This document shows positions 33,010 to 41,128 of a DNA stretch of 64,000 nt, piece after piece. Location of the stretch: positions 1-64,000 of the forward strand of contig NZ_JAKGSD010000027.1 of assembly GCF_021654135.1 (NCBI RefSeq), read 5' to 3'. The stretch is from Amycolatopsis tucumanensis (lineage in GTDB: Bacteria > Actinomycetota > Actinomycetes > Mycobacteriales > Pseudonocardiaceae). A program made the translations under genes and the position numbers. How positions within the stretch are numbered: position 1 is the stretch's first letter; the number at the start of each line of letters is the position of its first letter. The notes beneath the pieces were generated by a model that was given only the letters and a program-made list of their open reading frames with translations, did not search any database and was not told the origin of the DNA.

Positions 33010-33582
33010 TCACTGGACCGTCGACGTCGGTTTGCCGGTGAAGCGGAATTCGACCGCGGTGGGCAGGGCCTGCAGGTCCAGCGCCTGACGCAGCCTGGGC
33101 AGCGCCTCGGTGCGCACCCGGTGCCGGATGGCGGTGAGGGACGCCTGTTGTTCGGTGTGGATCACCACCGTGAGGGTGGCGTTGTGCTGCGCCCCGGTGA
33201 GGGAGGCGTCGGCGGCCCGCACCCCGGGGTACGTTTCGATCTCGTCGGCGAAGGGCTCGACCGCGGTGGTCGTGGCCAGTTCGGTGCGGCCCCGGTCCGG
33301 GTCGCTTTCCAGGCGCCAGATGTCGCGGCGTGGCTTGCGGACCAGTTGCGCCGCGAGCCACCGGAGGCACAGGAGCCCGAGGATGACGGCGACCGCGGCG
33401 ACGAGGTAGAGCGCCCAGGTAGGGGGCCGCCCCGTGCCGGGGACCAGCGTACTCGCCGGGTCGAACAAGCCCGGCCATCCGAAATGGGTGGCCAGGGTGA
33501 GTCCGCCGGCCGCGAACAAGACCAGCCCGAGCAGTGCGAGCACGCCACGGTTGAGCCGCCCCGGCGGGTTGTGGGCGCTCAT
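33010..33582 (-). CDS. amaP: AmaP-like alkaline shock membrane anchor
   Basis: 190 residues from ATG 33582. Two N-terminal membrane helices (GVLALLGLVLFAAGGLTL and WALYLVAAVAVILGLLCL) followed by a soluble domain of about 110 residues, matching the layout of AmaP, the membrane anchor for Asp23 in Staphylococcus. Its start overlaps the stop of the DUF6286 gene (ATGA). It would tether the Asp23 proteins encoded upstream to the membrane. Confidence 0.78.
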   Translation of the reverse strand: MSAHNPPGRLNRGVLALLGLVLFAAGGLTLATHFGWPGLFDPASTLVPGTGRPPTWALYLVAAVAVILGLLCLRWLAAQLVRKPRRDIWRLESDPDRGRTELATTTAVEPFADEIETYPGVRAADASLTGAQHNATLTVVIHTEQQASLTAIRHRVRTEALPRLRQALDLQALPTAVEFRFTGKPTSTVQ

Positions 33583-34115
33583 TTCTGGCTCCGCGTGCTG
33601 CGTACCCGCACCCGCAGTGCCGGCGGCGCCGCCAGTGAGATCTCCGCGATCCGTCGTTCGAGCGCCGTGTACACCGCGTCGGCAAGGCCCTCGGCGCTCG
33701 CGCGGTCGGTGCGCACGTTCGCCGTCACGCGGCGGCGGCGAACGGCGAGCCTGGCCCGGCTCACGCCGTCGACCCCGGCGGCCGCCGCACTCAGTGTGGT
33801 GCGCAACCCCCGGCGCGAGGCGCCGGCGTCGAGCCCGTTGCCGTCGTCGTCGAGCGGAATGACGGTCGCCGAGCCCGGCAGGACCGCCGCCAACAGCAAC
33901 ACCAGCCCGAGGGCCGCGGCCACCGCGCCGGCGAGCAGGGCCCCCCAGCTGTCCCACCGCGTCGTGTGCAACGTTTCCGCTACCGCGTCGTAGCTGATGA
34001 GCGGCTGCCGCCCGGCGAGCATCTGAATCGCCGACGTCGCGACCAGCGCCGATGCCGCGAGAAGTGCCACGGCGCTCAGACTTGCCGGCAGGCTGCGGCG
34101 GGGACGGCGGATCAC
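33579..34115 (-). CDS. DUF6286-like membrane protein of Asp23 operon
   Basis: 178 residues from GTG 34115. Two membrane helices (about 14-32 and 58-80) and a C-terminal soluble part with 'GVDGVSRARLAVRRRRVTANVRTDRAS', resembling an Asp23/AmaP-type alpha-beta domain. Such proteins sit between Asp23 and AmaP genes in actinomycetes. Four-base overlaps with both neighbours show tight coupling. Confidence 0.72.
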   Translation of the reverse strand: MIRRPRRSLPASLSAVALLAASALVATSAIQMLAGRQPLISYDAVAETLHTTRWDSWGALLAGAVAAALGLVLLLAAVLPGSATVIPLDDDGNGLDAGASRRGLRTTLSAAAAGVDGVSRARLAVRRRRVTANVRTDRASAEGLADAVYTALERRIAEISLAAPPALRVRVRSTRSQK

Positions 34116-34513
34116 CGGATCCTCCCTGTGGCGGACGGTCCGTGCAGGGCGGTCACGGTGATGTCGACCCGCGACACGGCCAGCCCGGTCAGCTCGCCGA
34201 CCCGCCGCACCAGATGGGCCCGGACCCGCTCGCAGGTCGCCGCGACCGGCTTCGGGTAGGCGATCGACAGACGGACGTCCAGTTCGGCGGTAGCGCCGTC
34301 CACCCGGGCCTGCACGCCGGCGGCACGGTCCTGGTCCTCGGCGCCGACGGTCACCCCGAGCACCTGGCGAGCCGAACCGCCGACGCTTTCGACCTCGGTC
34401 ACCGCGTACGCGGCCAACCGCTCGACCACGCGATCGGCGATGACGGTGCGGCCACGTTCGCTCATCTCCTGCTCGTCGCGGTCGGTCGCCCCCCGCGAAT
34501 CCAGCGCCGACAT
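34112..34513 (-). CDS. Asp23/Gls24-family envelope stress protein
   Basis: 133 residues from ATG 34513 (TTG 34519 is also in frame). Core pattern 'RGRTVIADRVVERLAAYAVTEVESVGG' then 'AELDVRLSIAYPKPVAATCERVRAHLVRRVGELTGLAVSRVDITV' matches Asp23/Gls24. These are abundant membrane-proximal proteins linked to alkaline and cell-wall stress. Start lies two bases after the stop of the 58-aa gene. Confidence 0.85.
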   Translation of the reverse strand: MSALDSRGATDRDEQEMSERGRTVIADRVVERLAAYAVTEVESVGGSARQVLGVTVGAEDQDRAAGVQARVDGATAELDVRLSIAYPKPVAATCERVRAHLVRRVGELTGLAVSRVDITVTALHGPSATGRIR

Positions 34514-34515
34514 GG

Positions 34516-34692
34516 TCAACGACGGCCGCGGCCGGTGAGCTGGGACAGATCGAGCTTGCCGTCGGCGACCCGGCCGACCAGCAGGCCCAGCGCGCCGAGG
34601 ACGAGCACGATGAGGAACGCGCTGAGACCGCCGAACGCGCCCGCGAGGCCCAGCACGATGCCGGACAACAGCCCGAGAACCGTGAAGTTCAT
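34516..34692 (-). CDS. DUF2273-like small membrane protein (58 aa)
   Basis: 58 residues: MNFTVLGLLSGIVLGLAGAF begins a glycine-rich double-helix hairpin, then 'LGLLVGRVADGKLDLSQLTG' and a basic end. The length and the pattern of a helical hairpin followed by RxxxGKLDLxxL match DUF2273, which is found in Asp23 operons. ATG 34692 overlaps the stop of the upstream gene (ATGA). Short and easily missed, but its place within an unbroken chain of overlapping genes supports it strongly. Confidence 0.85.
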   Translation of the reverse strand: MNFTVLGLLSGIVLGLAGAFGGLSAFLIVLVLGALGLLVGRVADGKLDLSQLTGRGRR

Positions 34693-35012
34693 GAGAGTTC
34701 TTCCTTCACTGCCAATCGGCCGAACGCTGCCGGTGCGGTCACCGGCAGCACGATGTCCATGACCGCCACCCGCACCGGGCGGTCGACCTTTCCGACCGCC
34801 GCACGAACAGCGGCGGCGACCTCGCCGACGATGGCCGGATACCGGATGACCACGCCGATGGTGATCTCCTCCGGACGGACTCGCACCCCCGTTACCCGGC
34901 GTCCGGGCAGGTAGGTCGCGATGTCACCGAAGCGTCCACTGTCCAGGTCGGCCACGGCCGGCACCGCCCGGACCGCCGCAGCGATCAGGTCGGCGTCGAG
35001 CTCGGAGGTCAT
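34689..35012 (-). CDS. Asp23-like small protein
   Basis: 107 residues from ATG 35012. 'AAAVRAVPAVADLDSGRFGDIATYLPGRRVTGVRV' and 'EITIGVVIRYPAIVGEVAAAVRAAVGKV' give the beta-alpha pattern of an Asp23 domain, shorter than the full-size members. Overlaps both neighbours by 4 bp. Confidence 0.75.
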   Translation of the reverse strand: MTSELDADLIAAAVRAVPAVADLDSGRFGDIATYLPGRRVTGVRVRPEEITIGVVIRYPAIVGEVAAAVRAAVGKVDRPVRVAVMDIVLPVTAPAAFGRLAVKEELS

Positions 35013-35467
35013 TGCAACCTGGTGGACTGTCCGCCCTCGGTCTCGGTCTCCTCATCGGGGAGATGCACATCGTTCACGGCGATGTTGACCTCGACGACCT
35101 CGAGCCCGGTCATGCGCTCGATCGCGACGATCACGTTGCGCCGGGCCGCGCGGGCGAGATCGACGATCGAGACGCCGTACTCCACCACCAGCTCGAGATC
35201 CACGGCCGTCTGCCGCTCCCCGACCTCGACCGAAACGCCTTGCGCGGCACTGGCCGAAGCTCCGGGAATTCGCTCGCGGAGGGCGCCGAAAGCCCGCGCG
35301 GCGCCACCCCCGAGGGCGTACACACCCGAAATCTCACTCGCCGCCAGCCCCGCGATCTTCTGCACGACCGTGTCGGCGATGGTGGTCGTCCCTTGCTCGG
35401 TGACCAGCTGGCTCGCGCCGGCCTGGCCTCCGCTCGGGGACGCGTTCTGAGTAGCTGGAGTTGTCAT
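35009..35467 (-). CDS. Asp23/Gls24-family envelope stress protein (first gene of operon)
   Basis: 152 residues. A flexible N-terminus of about 25 residues precedes the Asp23 core: 'TEQGTTTIADTVVQKIAGLAASEISGVYALGGG' and 'TAVDLELVVEYGVSIVDLARAARRNVIVAIERMTGLEVVEVNIAVNDV', the best match to Asp23 in the operon. It leads six genes joined by overlaps of about 4 bp down to 33010. Upstream (35541-35600) is a short AT-rich stretch with TAAAAT that may hold promoters. Confidence 0.9.
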   Translation of the reverse strand: MTTPATQNASPSGGQAGASQLVTEQGTTTIADTVVQKIAGLAASEISGVYALGGGAARAFGALRERIPGASASAAQGVSVEVGERQTAVDLELVVEYGVSIVDLARAARRNVIVAIERMTGLEVVEVNIAVNDVHLPDEETETEGGQSTRLQ

Positions 35468-35693
35468 CTCAGGAGCTCCTTCAAGTCACCGGCGAATTCC
35501 GGCCCGCCCGGCGAGCTCGGCTTCTGCGGATGCATAGCCTGTGGCGGTGGGCGCAAACGTGTTCGCCTGCGGTATTCCGAATCGGTGTAAAATAGAAATT
35601 GCCGAGAGCATCTCGTACACGGGTGGCCAAGCCCGCGTCGTCCTCGGCGGAATTCCCGGTCGTGTCACGATCGGAGACGGGAGCATCGGCGTC

Positions 35694-36209
35694 ATGTCGA
35701 GCTCGACCACACTCGTCCCACCCCCGGCGGCCGCCGAGCCGTCGCACCACACGCTGCGTCTGCGCCTGAAGCCGAAGGGGTCCGTCGCCGGCTACGTCGA
35801 CGGCGCCTGGTGGCCACGGTCCCGCGACCTCGCCGCCGAACTGCCGGCGCTACTGGCGGTCCTCGCGATCCGGCCGGGAACCATTGAGCGCGTCACCTAC
35901 AACCTGACCACGTGGACGTCCGTTCCCCGTCGTCTCCTGATCGAGGGCAGTGCCGTCCGGATGGAGGGGTTCCGTTCGCAACCTCCCTGCACCGTCACGG
36001 TGGCCGGTCAGGGCCGGCAGCGCCTGACCCTGCTCATCCTGCCGCCCGACGCGCCTGAGGCAACCGCACACGAGACTCTCATGCGGGCCGCGCGGCGAGA
36101 CAACGCCGACAGCCCCGACACGCTTCTCGCTCCACGTCGTGCCGCCGGCGGGGAATTCTCCGATGGCGCCACCGAACGGTGGGAAGTCGACGGCGGCCGG
36201 GTCCGATGA
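35694..36209 (+). CDS. DUF5994 protein
   Basis: 171 residues from ATG 35694 with GGGAG upstream. Core signature 'LRLRLKPKGSVAGYVDGAWWPRSRDLAAELPALL' region and 'IERVTYNLTTW' plus 'RLTLLILPPDAPEATAHETLMRAA' are characteristic of DUF5994, an actinobacterial family of unknown function. An in-frame extension to 35541 has no coding character. Overlaps the GNAT gene by ATGA; divergent from the Asp23 operon. Confidence 0.85.
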   Translation: MSSSTTLVPPPAAAEPSHHTLRLRLKPKGSVAGYVDGAWWPRSRDLAAELPALLAVLAIRPGTIERVTYNLTTWTSVPRRLLIEGSAVRMEGFRSQPPCTVTVAGQGRQRLTLLILPPDAPEATAHETLMRAARRDNADSPDTLLAPRRAAGGEFSDGATERWEVDGGRVR

Positions 36210-36808
36210 CCACCCGCGACAAGCTCCAGCCTCCTCAGGTCGAACTCCGGCCGCCGCTCATCACCCCGCGGCTGATCCTGCGGGGCTGGCACGTCTCGGA
36301 CGCACCCGCGGCAGTGGCCGTGTTCGGCAGCCCAGCGGTTGCGCGCTGGCTCAGCCCGGCGATGGACCAGGTGCCCGATCTGGCGGCCATGCGCCTGCTG
36401 CTGCAGCAGTGGATCGCCGAGAGCACCCGGGCGGCCCTGCCGGCCGGGCGCTGGGCCATCCAGCGTCGCAGCGACAACCAGATCATCGGCGGGGCGATCC
36501 TGCTGCCTCTGCCTCCCGGCAACGAGGACCTCGAGATCGGCTGGCAGCTCCACCCCGACGCGTGGGGGCACGGGTACGCCACCGAAGCCACCCACGCACT
36601 GGCCGGCTGGGCCTTCCGCCACGACGTCGACGAACTGTTCGCCGTGGTCCGCCCTGGCAACACCCGGGCCGCCGCCACCGTCCGCCGCAACGGCATGCAC
36701 TGGGTCGGCGAAACCGGCAAGTACTTCGGGCTGACCCTGCAAGTCTTCCGCCTCCGTTCCGCCGACCTCGACCAGGCCGCCCCCCACGCGCAACTACCAC
36801 CTGCCTGA
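36206..36808 (+). CDS. GNAT-family N-acetyltransferase (RimJ/RimL-like)
   Basis: 200 residues. 'LITPRLILRGWHVSDAPAAVAVF' start, 'NEDLEIGWQLHPDAWGHGYATEAT' with the acetyl-CoA pyrophosphate loop (WGHGYATEA), and 'VVRPGNTRAAATVRRNGMHW' typical of the RimJ/RimL subgroup. Target unknown. Coupled to the DUF5994 gene by a 4-bp overlap and followed by a hairpin at 36870. Confidence 0.88.
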   Translation: MTTRDKLQPPQVELRPPLITPRLILRGWHVSDAPAAVAVFGSPAVARWLSPAMDQVPDLAAMRLLLQQWIAESTRAALPAGRWAIQRRSDNQIIGGAILLPLPPGNEDLEIGWQLHPDAWGHGYATEATHALAGWAFRHDVDELFAVVRPGNTRAAATVRRNGMHWVGETGKYFGLTLQVFRLRSADLDQAAPHAQLPPA

Positions 36809-36869
36809 CGAGCACAGCGCGCCGACGGTCGCGCGCGCCGCGGTACGACAGGACAGGACGGGGGCGCTC

Positions 36870-36905
36870 ACCGGCCAAGGACCGTTGCGCCTCGGTCCGG
36901 CCGGT
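36870..36905 (+). terminator. Terminator of DUF5994-GNAT operon, in a gene-free gap
   Basis: ACCGGCC-AA-GGACCG (36870-36884) pairs with CGGTCCGGCCGGT (36893-36905) with a two-base bulge. It lies in the 303-bp gap 36809-37111. I see no gene or other clear element in the rest of that gap. Confidence 0.55.
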
Positions 36906-37111
36906 TCAGCGCGCCGCCCCAGGGCCAGAGCCTCCGTGACGTGGGTTCGTGATCACGGTGCGCTCTCAAGGCGCTTACCTCACCCGGCCGAACTGAGGGG
37001 CGGCAGGGCCGGGCGTGTCGGAGTGGCCGGAACAGGTCAGCGACCACCCCGGAATCACGATTCCCGCCGAGACTGCTTGCCACGAACAGGCGGCAGCGAG
37101 GGGGGTCGGGG

Positions 37112-38614
37112 ATGGCCGAAGCACCAGGGAGCACCAGCACTCCCCCGGCGAGCTCCGGCGGCGCCGCCCCGCAACCGTCGTCGGAGCCGGCGCCGTCCAC
37201 ACAAGACACGCCGGCCGGTGAGAAACCCGCCGAAGGGAAGTCCGGCGGGGAACAGCGTTCCGGTCAGGCGCAACCGGAAGCGCCGGCCACCGGCGACACC
37301 TCGAACGAGTCCCGCGAGGACAACCGGCAGCCCGCGGATCGGGAAGGCACCCAGCGCGACACGAACACAGAGTCAGCGCAGAGCGACTTCACCCGCGAAG
37401 TCGAGTCACAAGCGCCGACCCCGGCCCCGCCGGACGGGGTCTACGAGGCCGGCGAGGCGTGGGACCGCGCAGGCAAGGACACGCAGGCGGCGCGGGACGA
37501 AGCGCACCGGTTCGCCCGCCAGACCGAACAGGCCTGGCGTGACGAGCCGGCCGGGGCGGCGCGCGAACGGGCCGAGGCATCGGCCGCGGACGCGCAGGCC
37601 GCTGGCGAGGAAGCGCAGTCTCTCGCCCGCTTCGCCGCGGCCAGCGGCGACGAGATCGCCGGCGCCCGGCGGGACACGGCGGCCAACACGGCCCGCGCCG
37701 ACCTCGACGACCAGCTCGGCAAAACCCTGCTGTCGCCGGAGGAAAGCGAACTCGTCACCCGCAACCTCGTCGCCACGACCGCCGAGCAGAACCGGGACCG
37801 GTACGCCGCGGCGGCGGCGAACATCACGGCGATGGGCGACGAACTCACGGTCACCGGCGCCGCGAATCCGGGCAAGACACCGAAGACGCCCGGCGGGTCA
37901 GGCCCGGCCGGCAACAAGGGCGAGGTGCCGGAGGCAGAAACGTATCGCGCGATCGGCAACGCCGTCAGCCTGGCCGGGCGGACATTGGACGATGTCGCCG
38001 AAGACGGTGTCGAGACCGCGGCCCGCGCGGTCGACGCCGCCACCGAGTGGCTCGCCGACCTGACCGGCAACGACCAACTGGAAGCAGCCGGCAAGGCGCT
38101 CACCCCGGAAGCGGTGGACTTCCTGGGCAACCACGCGGGCGACGCCGTGCTGAACGCGAGCTCGCAAGTGCGCAACGAGCTGCACCACACCGCCTCCGCA
38201 CTGGACGGCAAGAACCCGCCGGTCGAGGTGTACCTGGACCGGGACCGGCACAAGGAAAGCCTGCAGCACATCCGGGAATCCCAGCGAGGCCAGATCTGGT
38301 CCGGCAACACCTACGAGATGGGCCGCCCCACCCCGGAAGTGCTCACGGTCGACAAGAACGCCGCCGAAAAGGAGGCGCGCCGAAACGAGGCGATGCGCGG
38401 TATCCCCTACGGCCGCGACGTCGGGCTCCCCGGCTACGACCGGGACGAGTTCCCGCCCGCGATGAGCGTCGAGGGCGGCAGGCGGCACGAGGACTGGGAC
38501 CCGAGCGTCAAACTCATCCCGGGCGGCGACAACCGGTCCGCCGGCTCGACCATGGGCGGCCAGACGAGGAACCTGGACCCCGGCGACACCTTCGTGATCA
38601 GGGAGACCGACTGA
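37112..38614 (+). CDS. Predicted nuclease toxin with C-terminal NucA/NucB domain
   Basis: 500 residues, ATG after a G-rich site. Residues 1-105 are low-complexity (Ser/Pro/Glu/Gln). Residues about 110-200 are Ala/Glu/Arg-rich and probably coiled coil. Residues about 370-500 match the NucA/NucB DNase family: 'DRDEFPPAMSVEGG' (443-456), 'SVKLIPGGDNRSAGS' (465-479) and the closing 'GDTFVI'. No signal peptide, membrane segment, WXG motif or PAAR/RHS part is visible, so the export route is unclear. The gene one base downstream encodes a SUKH-like protein, the usual immunity partner of nuclease toxins. Nuclease call is firm at family level; toxin role is inferred from layout. Confidence 0.75.
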   Translation: MAEAPGSTSTPPASSGGAAPQPSSEPAPSTQDTPAGEKPAEGKSGGEQRSGQAQPEAPATGDTSNESREDNRQPADREGTQRDTNTESAQSDFTREVESQAPTPAPPDGVYEAGEAWDRAGKDTQAARDEAHRFARQTEQAWRDEPAGAARERAEASAADAQAAGEEAQSLARFAAASGDEIAGARRDTAANTARADLDDQLGKTLLSPEESELVTRNLVATTAEQNRDRYAAAAANITAMGDELTVTGAANPGKTPKTPGGSGPAGNKGEVPEAETYRAIGNAVSLAGRTLDDVAEDGVETAARAVDAATEWLADLTGNDQLEAAGKALTPEAVDFLGNHAGDAVLNASSQVRNELHHTASALDGKNPPVEVYLDRDRHKESLQHIRESQRGQIWSGNTYEMGRPTPEVLTVDKNAAEKEARRNEAMRGIPYGRDVGLPGYDRDEFPPAMSVEGGRRHEDWDPSVKLIPGGDNRSAGSTMGGQTRNLDPGDTFVIRETD

Positions 38615-38615
38615 C

Positions 38616-39248
38616 ATGCGCACCGATCCCGCCTTCGCCGGCCTGCTCCGGGCAGGCCGCCACCCCCTCGGCGCCCCGGTACGCGCCGACCTCGGCGCCG
38701 CCCACGGACCGGTTGGCGAACTCGCCGACCTGCTCAGCCAGGTCAACGGGTTCACGCTCGCCAACGCCGGTGTCCAGGTCTTCCGCGTCGGCCCGGAGGG
38801 TCTCGGCCCCGAGCTGCTCCGCTGGAACGCGCCGGGCACCTGGAAGGACACCTACGCCGGCCTCGCCGACGGCCTGCTGTGCTTCGGCCAGGACCTGTTC
38901 GGGGTGCAGTTCGCGATCGAGGACAACACTCGGGTCGTCACCTTCGACCCGGAAACCGGGCAGCGCGAGTTCGTCAGCGACACCTTGCTCGGCTGGACCG
39001 AGTGGCTCGCCGCCGACGCCGACGCGCACGCCGCGCGCGCCTTCGCCACCCGCTGGCAGCGCGTCCACGGCCCCCTCGGCTACGACGAACGGCTGATCCC
39101 GCTGAGGTTCTTCGTCCTCGGCGGCGGGTACGACGACGACAACCTGGTCGTCAAGGACGCGGTCACCTGCATGCGCATCCGGGGACCGATCGCACAGCAA
39201 CTCCACGACGTGCCCGACGGCACCCCGGTCCGGCTGAGCTTCGAATAG
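38616..39248 (+). CDS. SUKH (SMI1/KNR4)-like immunity protein
   Basis: 210 residues, starting one base after the toxin stop. 'LADLLSQVNGFTLANAGVQVFRVG' and 'LCFGQDLFGVQFAIEDNTRVVTFDPETGQREFV' follow the SMI1/KNR4 pattern (N-terminal 'NG' turn, then paired strands with 'DxxGxxFxI'). A segment 'SDTLLGWTEWLAADADAHAARA' gives the usual C-terminal helix. SUKH proteins neutralise nuclease toxins by direct binding. Followed by a strong bidirectional terminator, so toxin and immunity genes form a closed two-gene unit. Confidence 0.72.
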   Translation: MRTDPAFAGLLRAGRHPLGAPVRADLGAAHGPVGELADLLSQVNGFTLANAGVQVFRVGPEGLGPELLRWNAPGTWKDTYAGLADGLLCFGQDLFGVQFAIEDNTRVVTFDPETGQREFVSDTLLGWTEWLAADADAHAARAFATRWQRVHGPLGYDERLIPLRFFVLGGGYDDDNLVVKDAVTCMRIRGPIAQQLHDVPDGTPVRLSFE

Positions 39249-39283
39249 CCGGCCGGCGGACCCCCCGAGGGCCCGCCGGCCGG
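39249..39283. terminator. Bidirectional terminator
   Basis: CCGGCCGGCGG (39249-39259) and CCGCCGGCCGG (39273-39283) form perfect 11-bp arms. It starts at the base after the immunity gene stop and ends 7 bp before the end of the convergent SDR gene. Confidence 0.75.
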
Positions 39284-39289
39284 TTCGCC

Positions 39290-40045
39290 TCAGACGAGCG
39301 AAGCGGTGAGCCCGCCGTCGAGGACGTAGTGACTGCCGGTGATCCACGTCGCCCGGTCGGAGGCGAGGAACGCGGCCACCTCGGCGATGTCCTCGGGCGT
39401 GCCGAGCCTGCCCTGCTTCATCGCGACGAGGTCGCCGAAGGGGATCTGCGTCGCCGCCTCGAAGTCCGGCACCAGCCGTTCCACCATCGCGGTGTCGGCG
39501 AAGCCCGGGCAGACCGCGTTGACCCGCACGCCCGTCGGCCGCATCTCCACCGCCGCGACCCGGGTGAGCTGGATCAGCGCCGCTTTCGTGGCGCAGTAGG
39601 AGCCGAGCAGCGGGCTGCCGCCGATACCGGCGATGGAGGCGATGTTGACGACGTTCCCCTTCGACGCCACCAGGTGCGGGGTCGCCGCCTTCATCGCGAC
39701 GAACGGGCCGCGCACGTTGACCGCGTAGATCTTGTCGAAGCTCTCCGTCGACTGCTGCAGCAGCGGCGAGGAGATCTCGATCCCGGCGTTGTTCACCAGG
39801 ACGTCGAGACCGCCGAGGAGGTCGACCGCCTGCTGGACCGCGGCCTGGACCTGGGCTTCGTCGGTGACGTCGCAGTTCGCGACGCCCGCCGCGCCGATCT
39901 CGTCGGCGGCCCGCTTGGCCGCGTCGGCGTCGATGTCGCTGACCACGACGCGCGCGCCGCGATCGGTGAACAGCTTCGCGATCGCCTTGCCGATCCCGGC
40001 ACCGGATCCGGTGACGAAGACCCGCTTACCGTCCAGTTCGGACAT
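39290..40045 (-). CDS. Short-chain dehydrogenase/reductase
   Basis: 251 residues from ATG 40045. TGSGAGIGK loop, 'VVVSDIDADAAKRAADEI' with Asp after beta-2 (NAD preferred), 'VLVNNAGIEI', Ser in 'NIASIAGIGG', YCATK. Classical SDR. It is the third gene of an operon with an LLM enzyme and an acyl-CoA synthetase; likely oxidises a hydroxy intermediate. Confidence 0.9.
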   Translation of the reverse strand: MSELDGKRVFVTGSGAGIGKAIAKLFTDRGARVVVSDIDADAAKRAADEIGAAGVANCDVTDEAQVQAAVQQAVDLLGGLDVLVNNAGIEISSPLLQQSTESFDKIYAVNVRGPFVAMKAATPHLVASKGNVVNIASIAGIGGSPLLGSYCATKAALIQLTRVAAVEMRPTGVRVNAVCPGFADTAMVERLVPDFEAATQIPFGDLVAMKQGRLGTPEDIAEVAAFLASDRATWITGSHYVLDGGLTASLV

Positions 40046-40097
40046 GTGTGTTCCTCTCACTTCGTTGTGGGATGGGGTTCTCGGACGTTCGCGGTCG

Positions 40098-41090
40098 CTA
40101 CATGGCCTCGACCTTCGGCATGATCTCCTCCTTGAGGCGCTTGAGGTCGTCCAGCGTCTTGGCGACCGGCACGTCCGCGAACGGCGGCCATAGCATCGGC
40201 ATCGTCAGGCCGGCTTCCCGGTAGCGCTTGAGCATGTCGGTGATCTGCGCGGCGGAGCCGGCCAGGAGGTTGGTGCCCTTGCCCATCGGGGTCTGGTCCA
40301 TGTCCTGGTCGGTGATGACGAACCAGATCATGCTGCTGATCTCGAGGTCGTCGATCGAGCGGGAGGTGTCGAGCTCGTCCAGCTCGCGCTGGATCTCGCC
40401 GCGCCACCGCTGGATGTCCTCGGGCGAGTCCTGGATGCCGATCCAGCCGTCGAGGCCGTACTTGGCGACGCGGCTCGCCGCGCGCTTGGGGTCCTTCAGG
40501 CCGCTGAAGTAGATCGGCGGGTGCGGCTGCTGCAGCGGCTTGGCCCCGAACCCGCACGGCTCGAAGTCGGCGAACTCGCCGTGGTACTCGAAGACCTCGT
40601 TGTTCCAGATGCCCTGGATCACCTCGATCGTCTCGCGCACGTGCTTGTTGCGCTTGGGGAAGATGTGCGAGGCACTGGAGGCGGCGAACTCCTCGGGCAT
40701 CCAGCCCGCGCCGAGCGCGACGTTGAGCCTGCCGCCCGACAGGTGGTCGATGGTGCCCAGCTCGGCGGCGAGCACACCCGGCGCGCGGTAGGGCGTGTCG
40801 ATGACGCTCATGCCGATGCGGACCTTCGACGTTTTCGCGGCGAGCCACGGGATCAGCGGCATGCCCTGGAACCACTGCCCCCGCGAGGACACCGGCAGCC
40901 CCTTGGGAAAGCCCTCGATCATGCCGAAGGCGTACTGCATCTCCTGCCGGTCCGACGATTCGGGCACGACGATGCGGTCCAGCGTCCAGACGGAGTCGAA
41001 GTCGAGGTCCTCGGCGAGGGCGGTGAGGTCCTCGAGTTCCTGAACGGTCACCTTTTCGCGGAAGTTGGGCAGGTACAGGGCGAGCTTCAC
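40098..41090 (-). CDS. LLM-class flavin/F420-dependent oxidoreductase
   Basis: 330 residues from GTG 41090, eight bases after AAGGAGG. 'TALAEDLDFDSVWTLDRIVVPE', 'VRIGMSVIDTPYRAPGVLAAEL', 'LNVALGAGWMPEEFAAS' and 'PPIYFSGLKDPKRAASRVAKYG' mark the luciferase-like barrel. The unusual Gln/Trp-rich loop after residue 60 (GQWFQGMPLIPW) is probably substrate-specific. F420 is the likely cofactor. Confidence 0.87.
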   Translation of the reverse strand: MKLALYLPNFREKVTVQELEDLTALAEDLDFDSVWTLDRIVVPESSDRQEMQYAFGMIEGFPKGLPVSSRGQWFQGMPLIPWLAAKTSKVRIGMSVIDTPYRAPGVLAAELGTIDHLSGGRLNVALGAGWMPEEFAASSASHIFPKRNKHVRETIEVIQGIWNNEVFEYHGEFADFEPCGFGAKPLQQPHPPIYFSGLKDPKRAASRVAKYGLDGWIGIQDSPEDIQRWRGEIQRELDELDTSRSIDDLEISSMIWFVITDQDMDQTPMGKGTNLLAGSAAQITDMLKRYREAGLTMPMLWPPFADVPVAKTLDDLKRLKEEIMPKVEAM

Positions 41091-41128
41091 GATGCGGCCT
41101 CCTTGCAGCGGCGTGAACGGGTGGCGCC

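Noticed and set aside
35557..35570. Possible ClgR box (GTTCGC-CTGCG) before the DUF5994 gene
   Set aside because: The second half GCG is missing at the required spacing.
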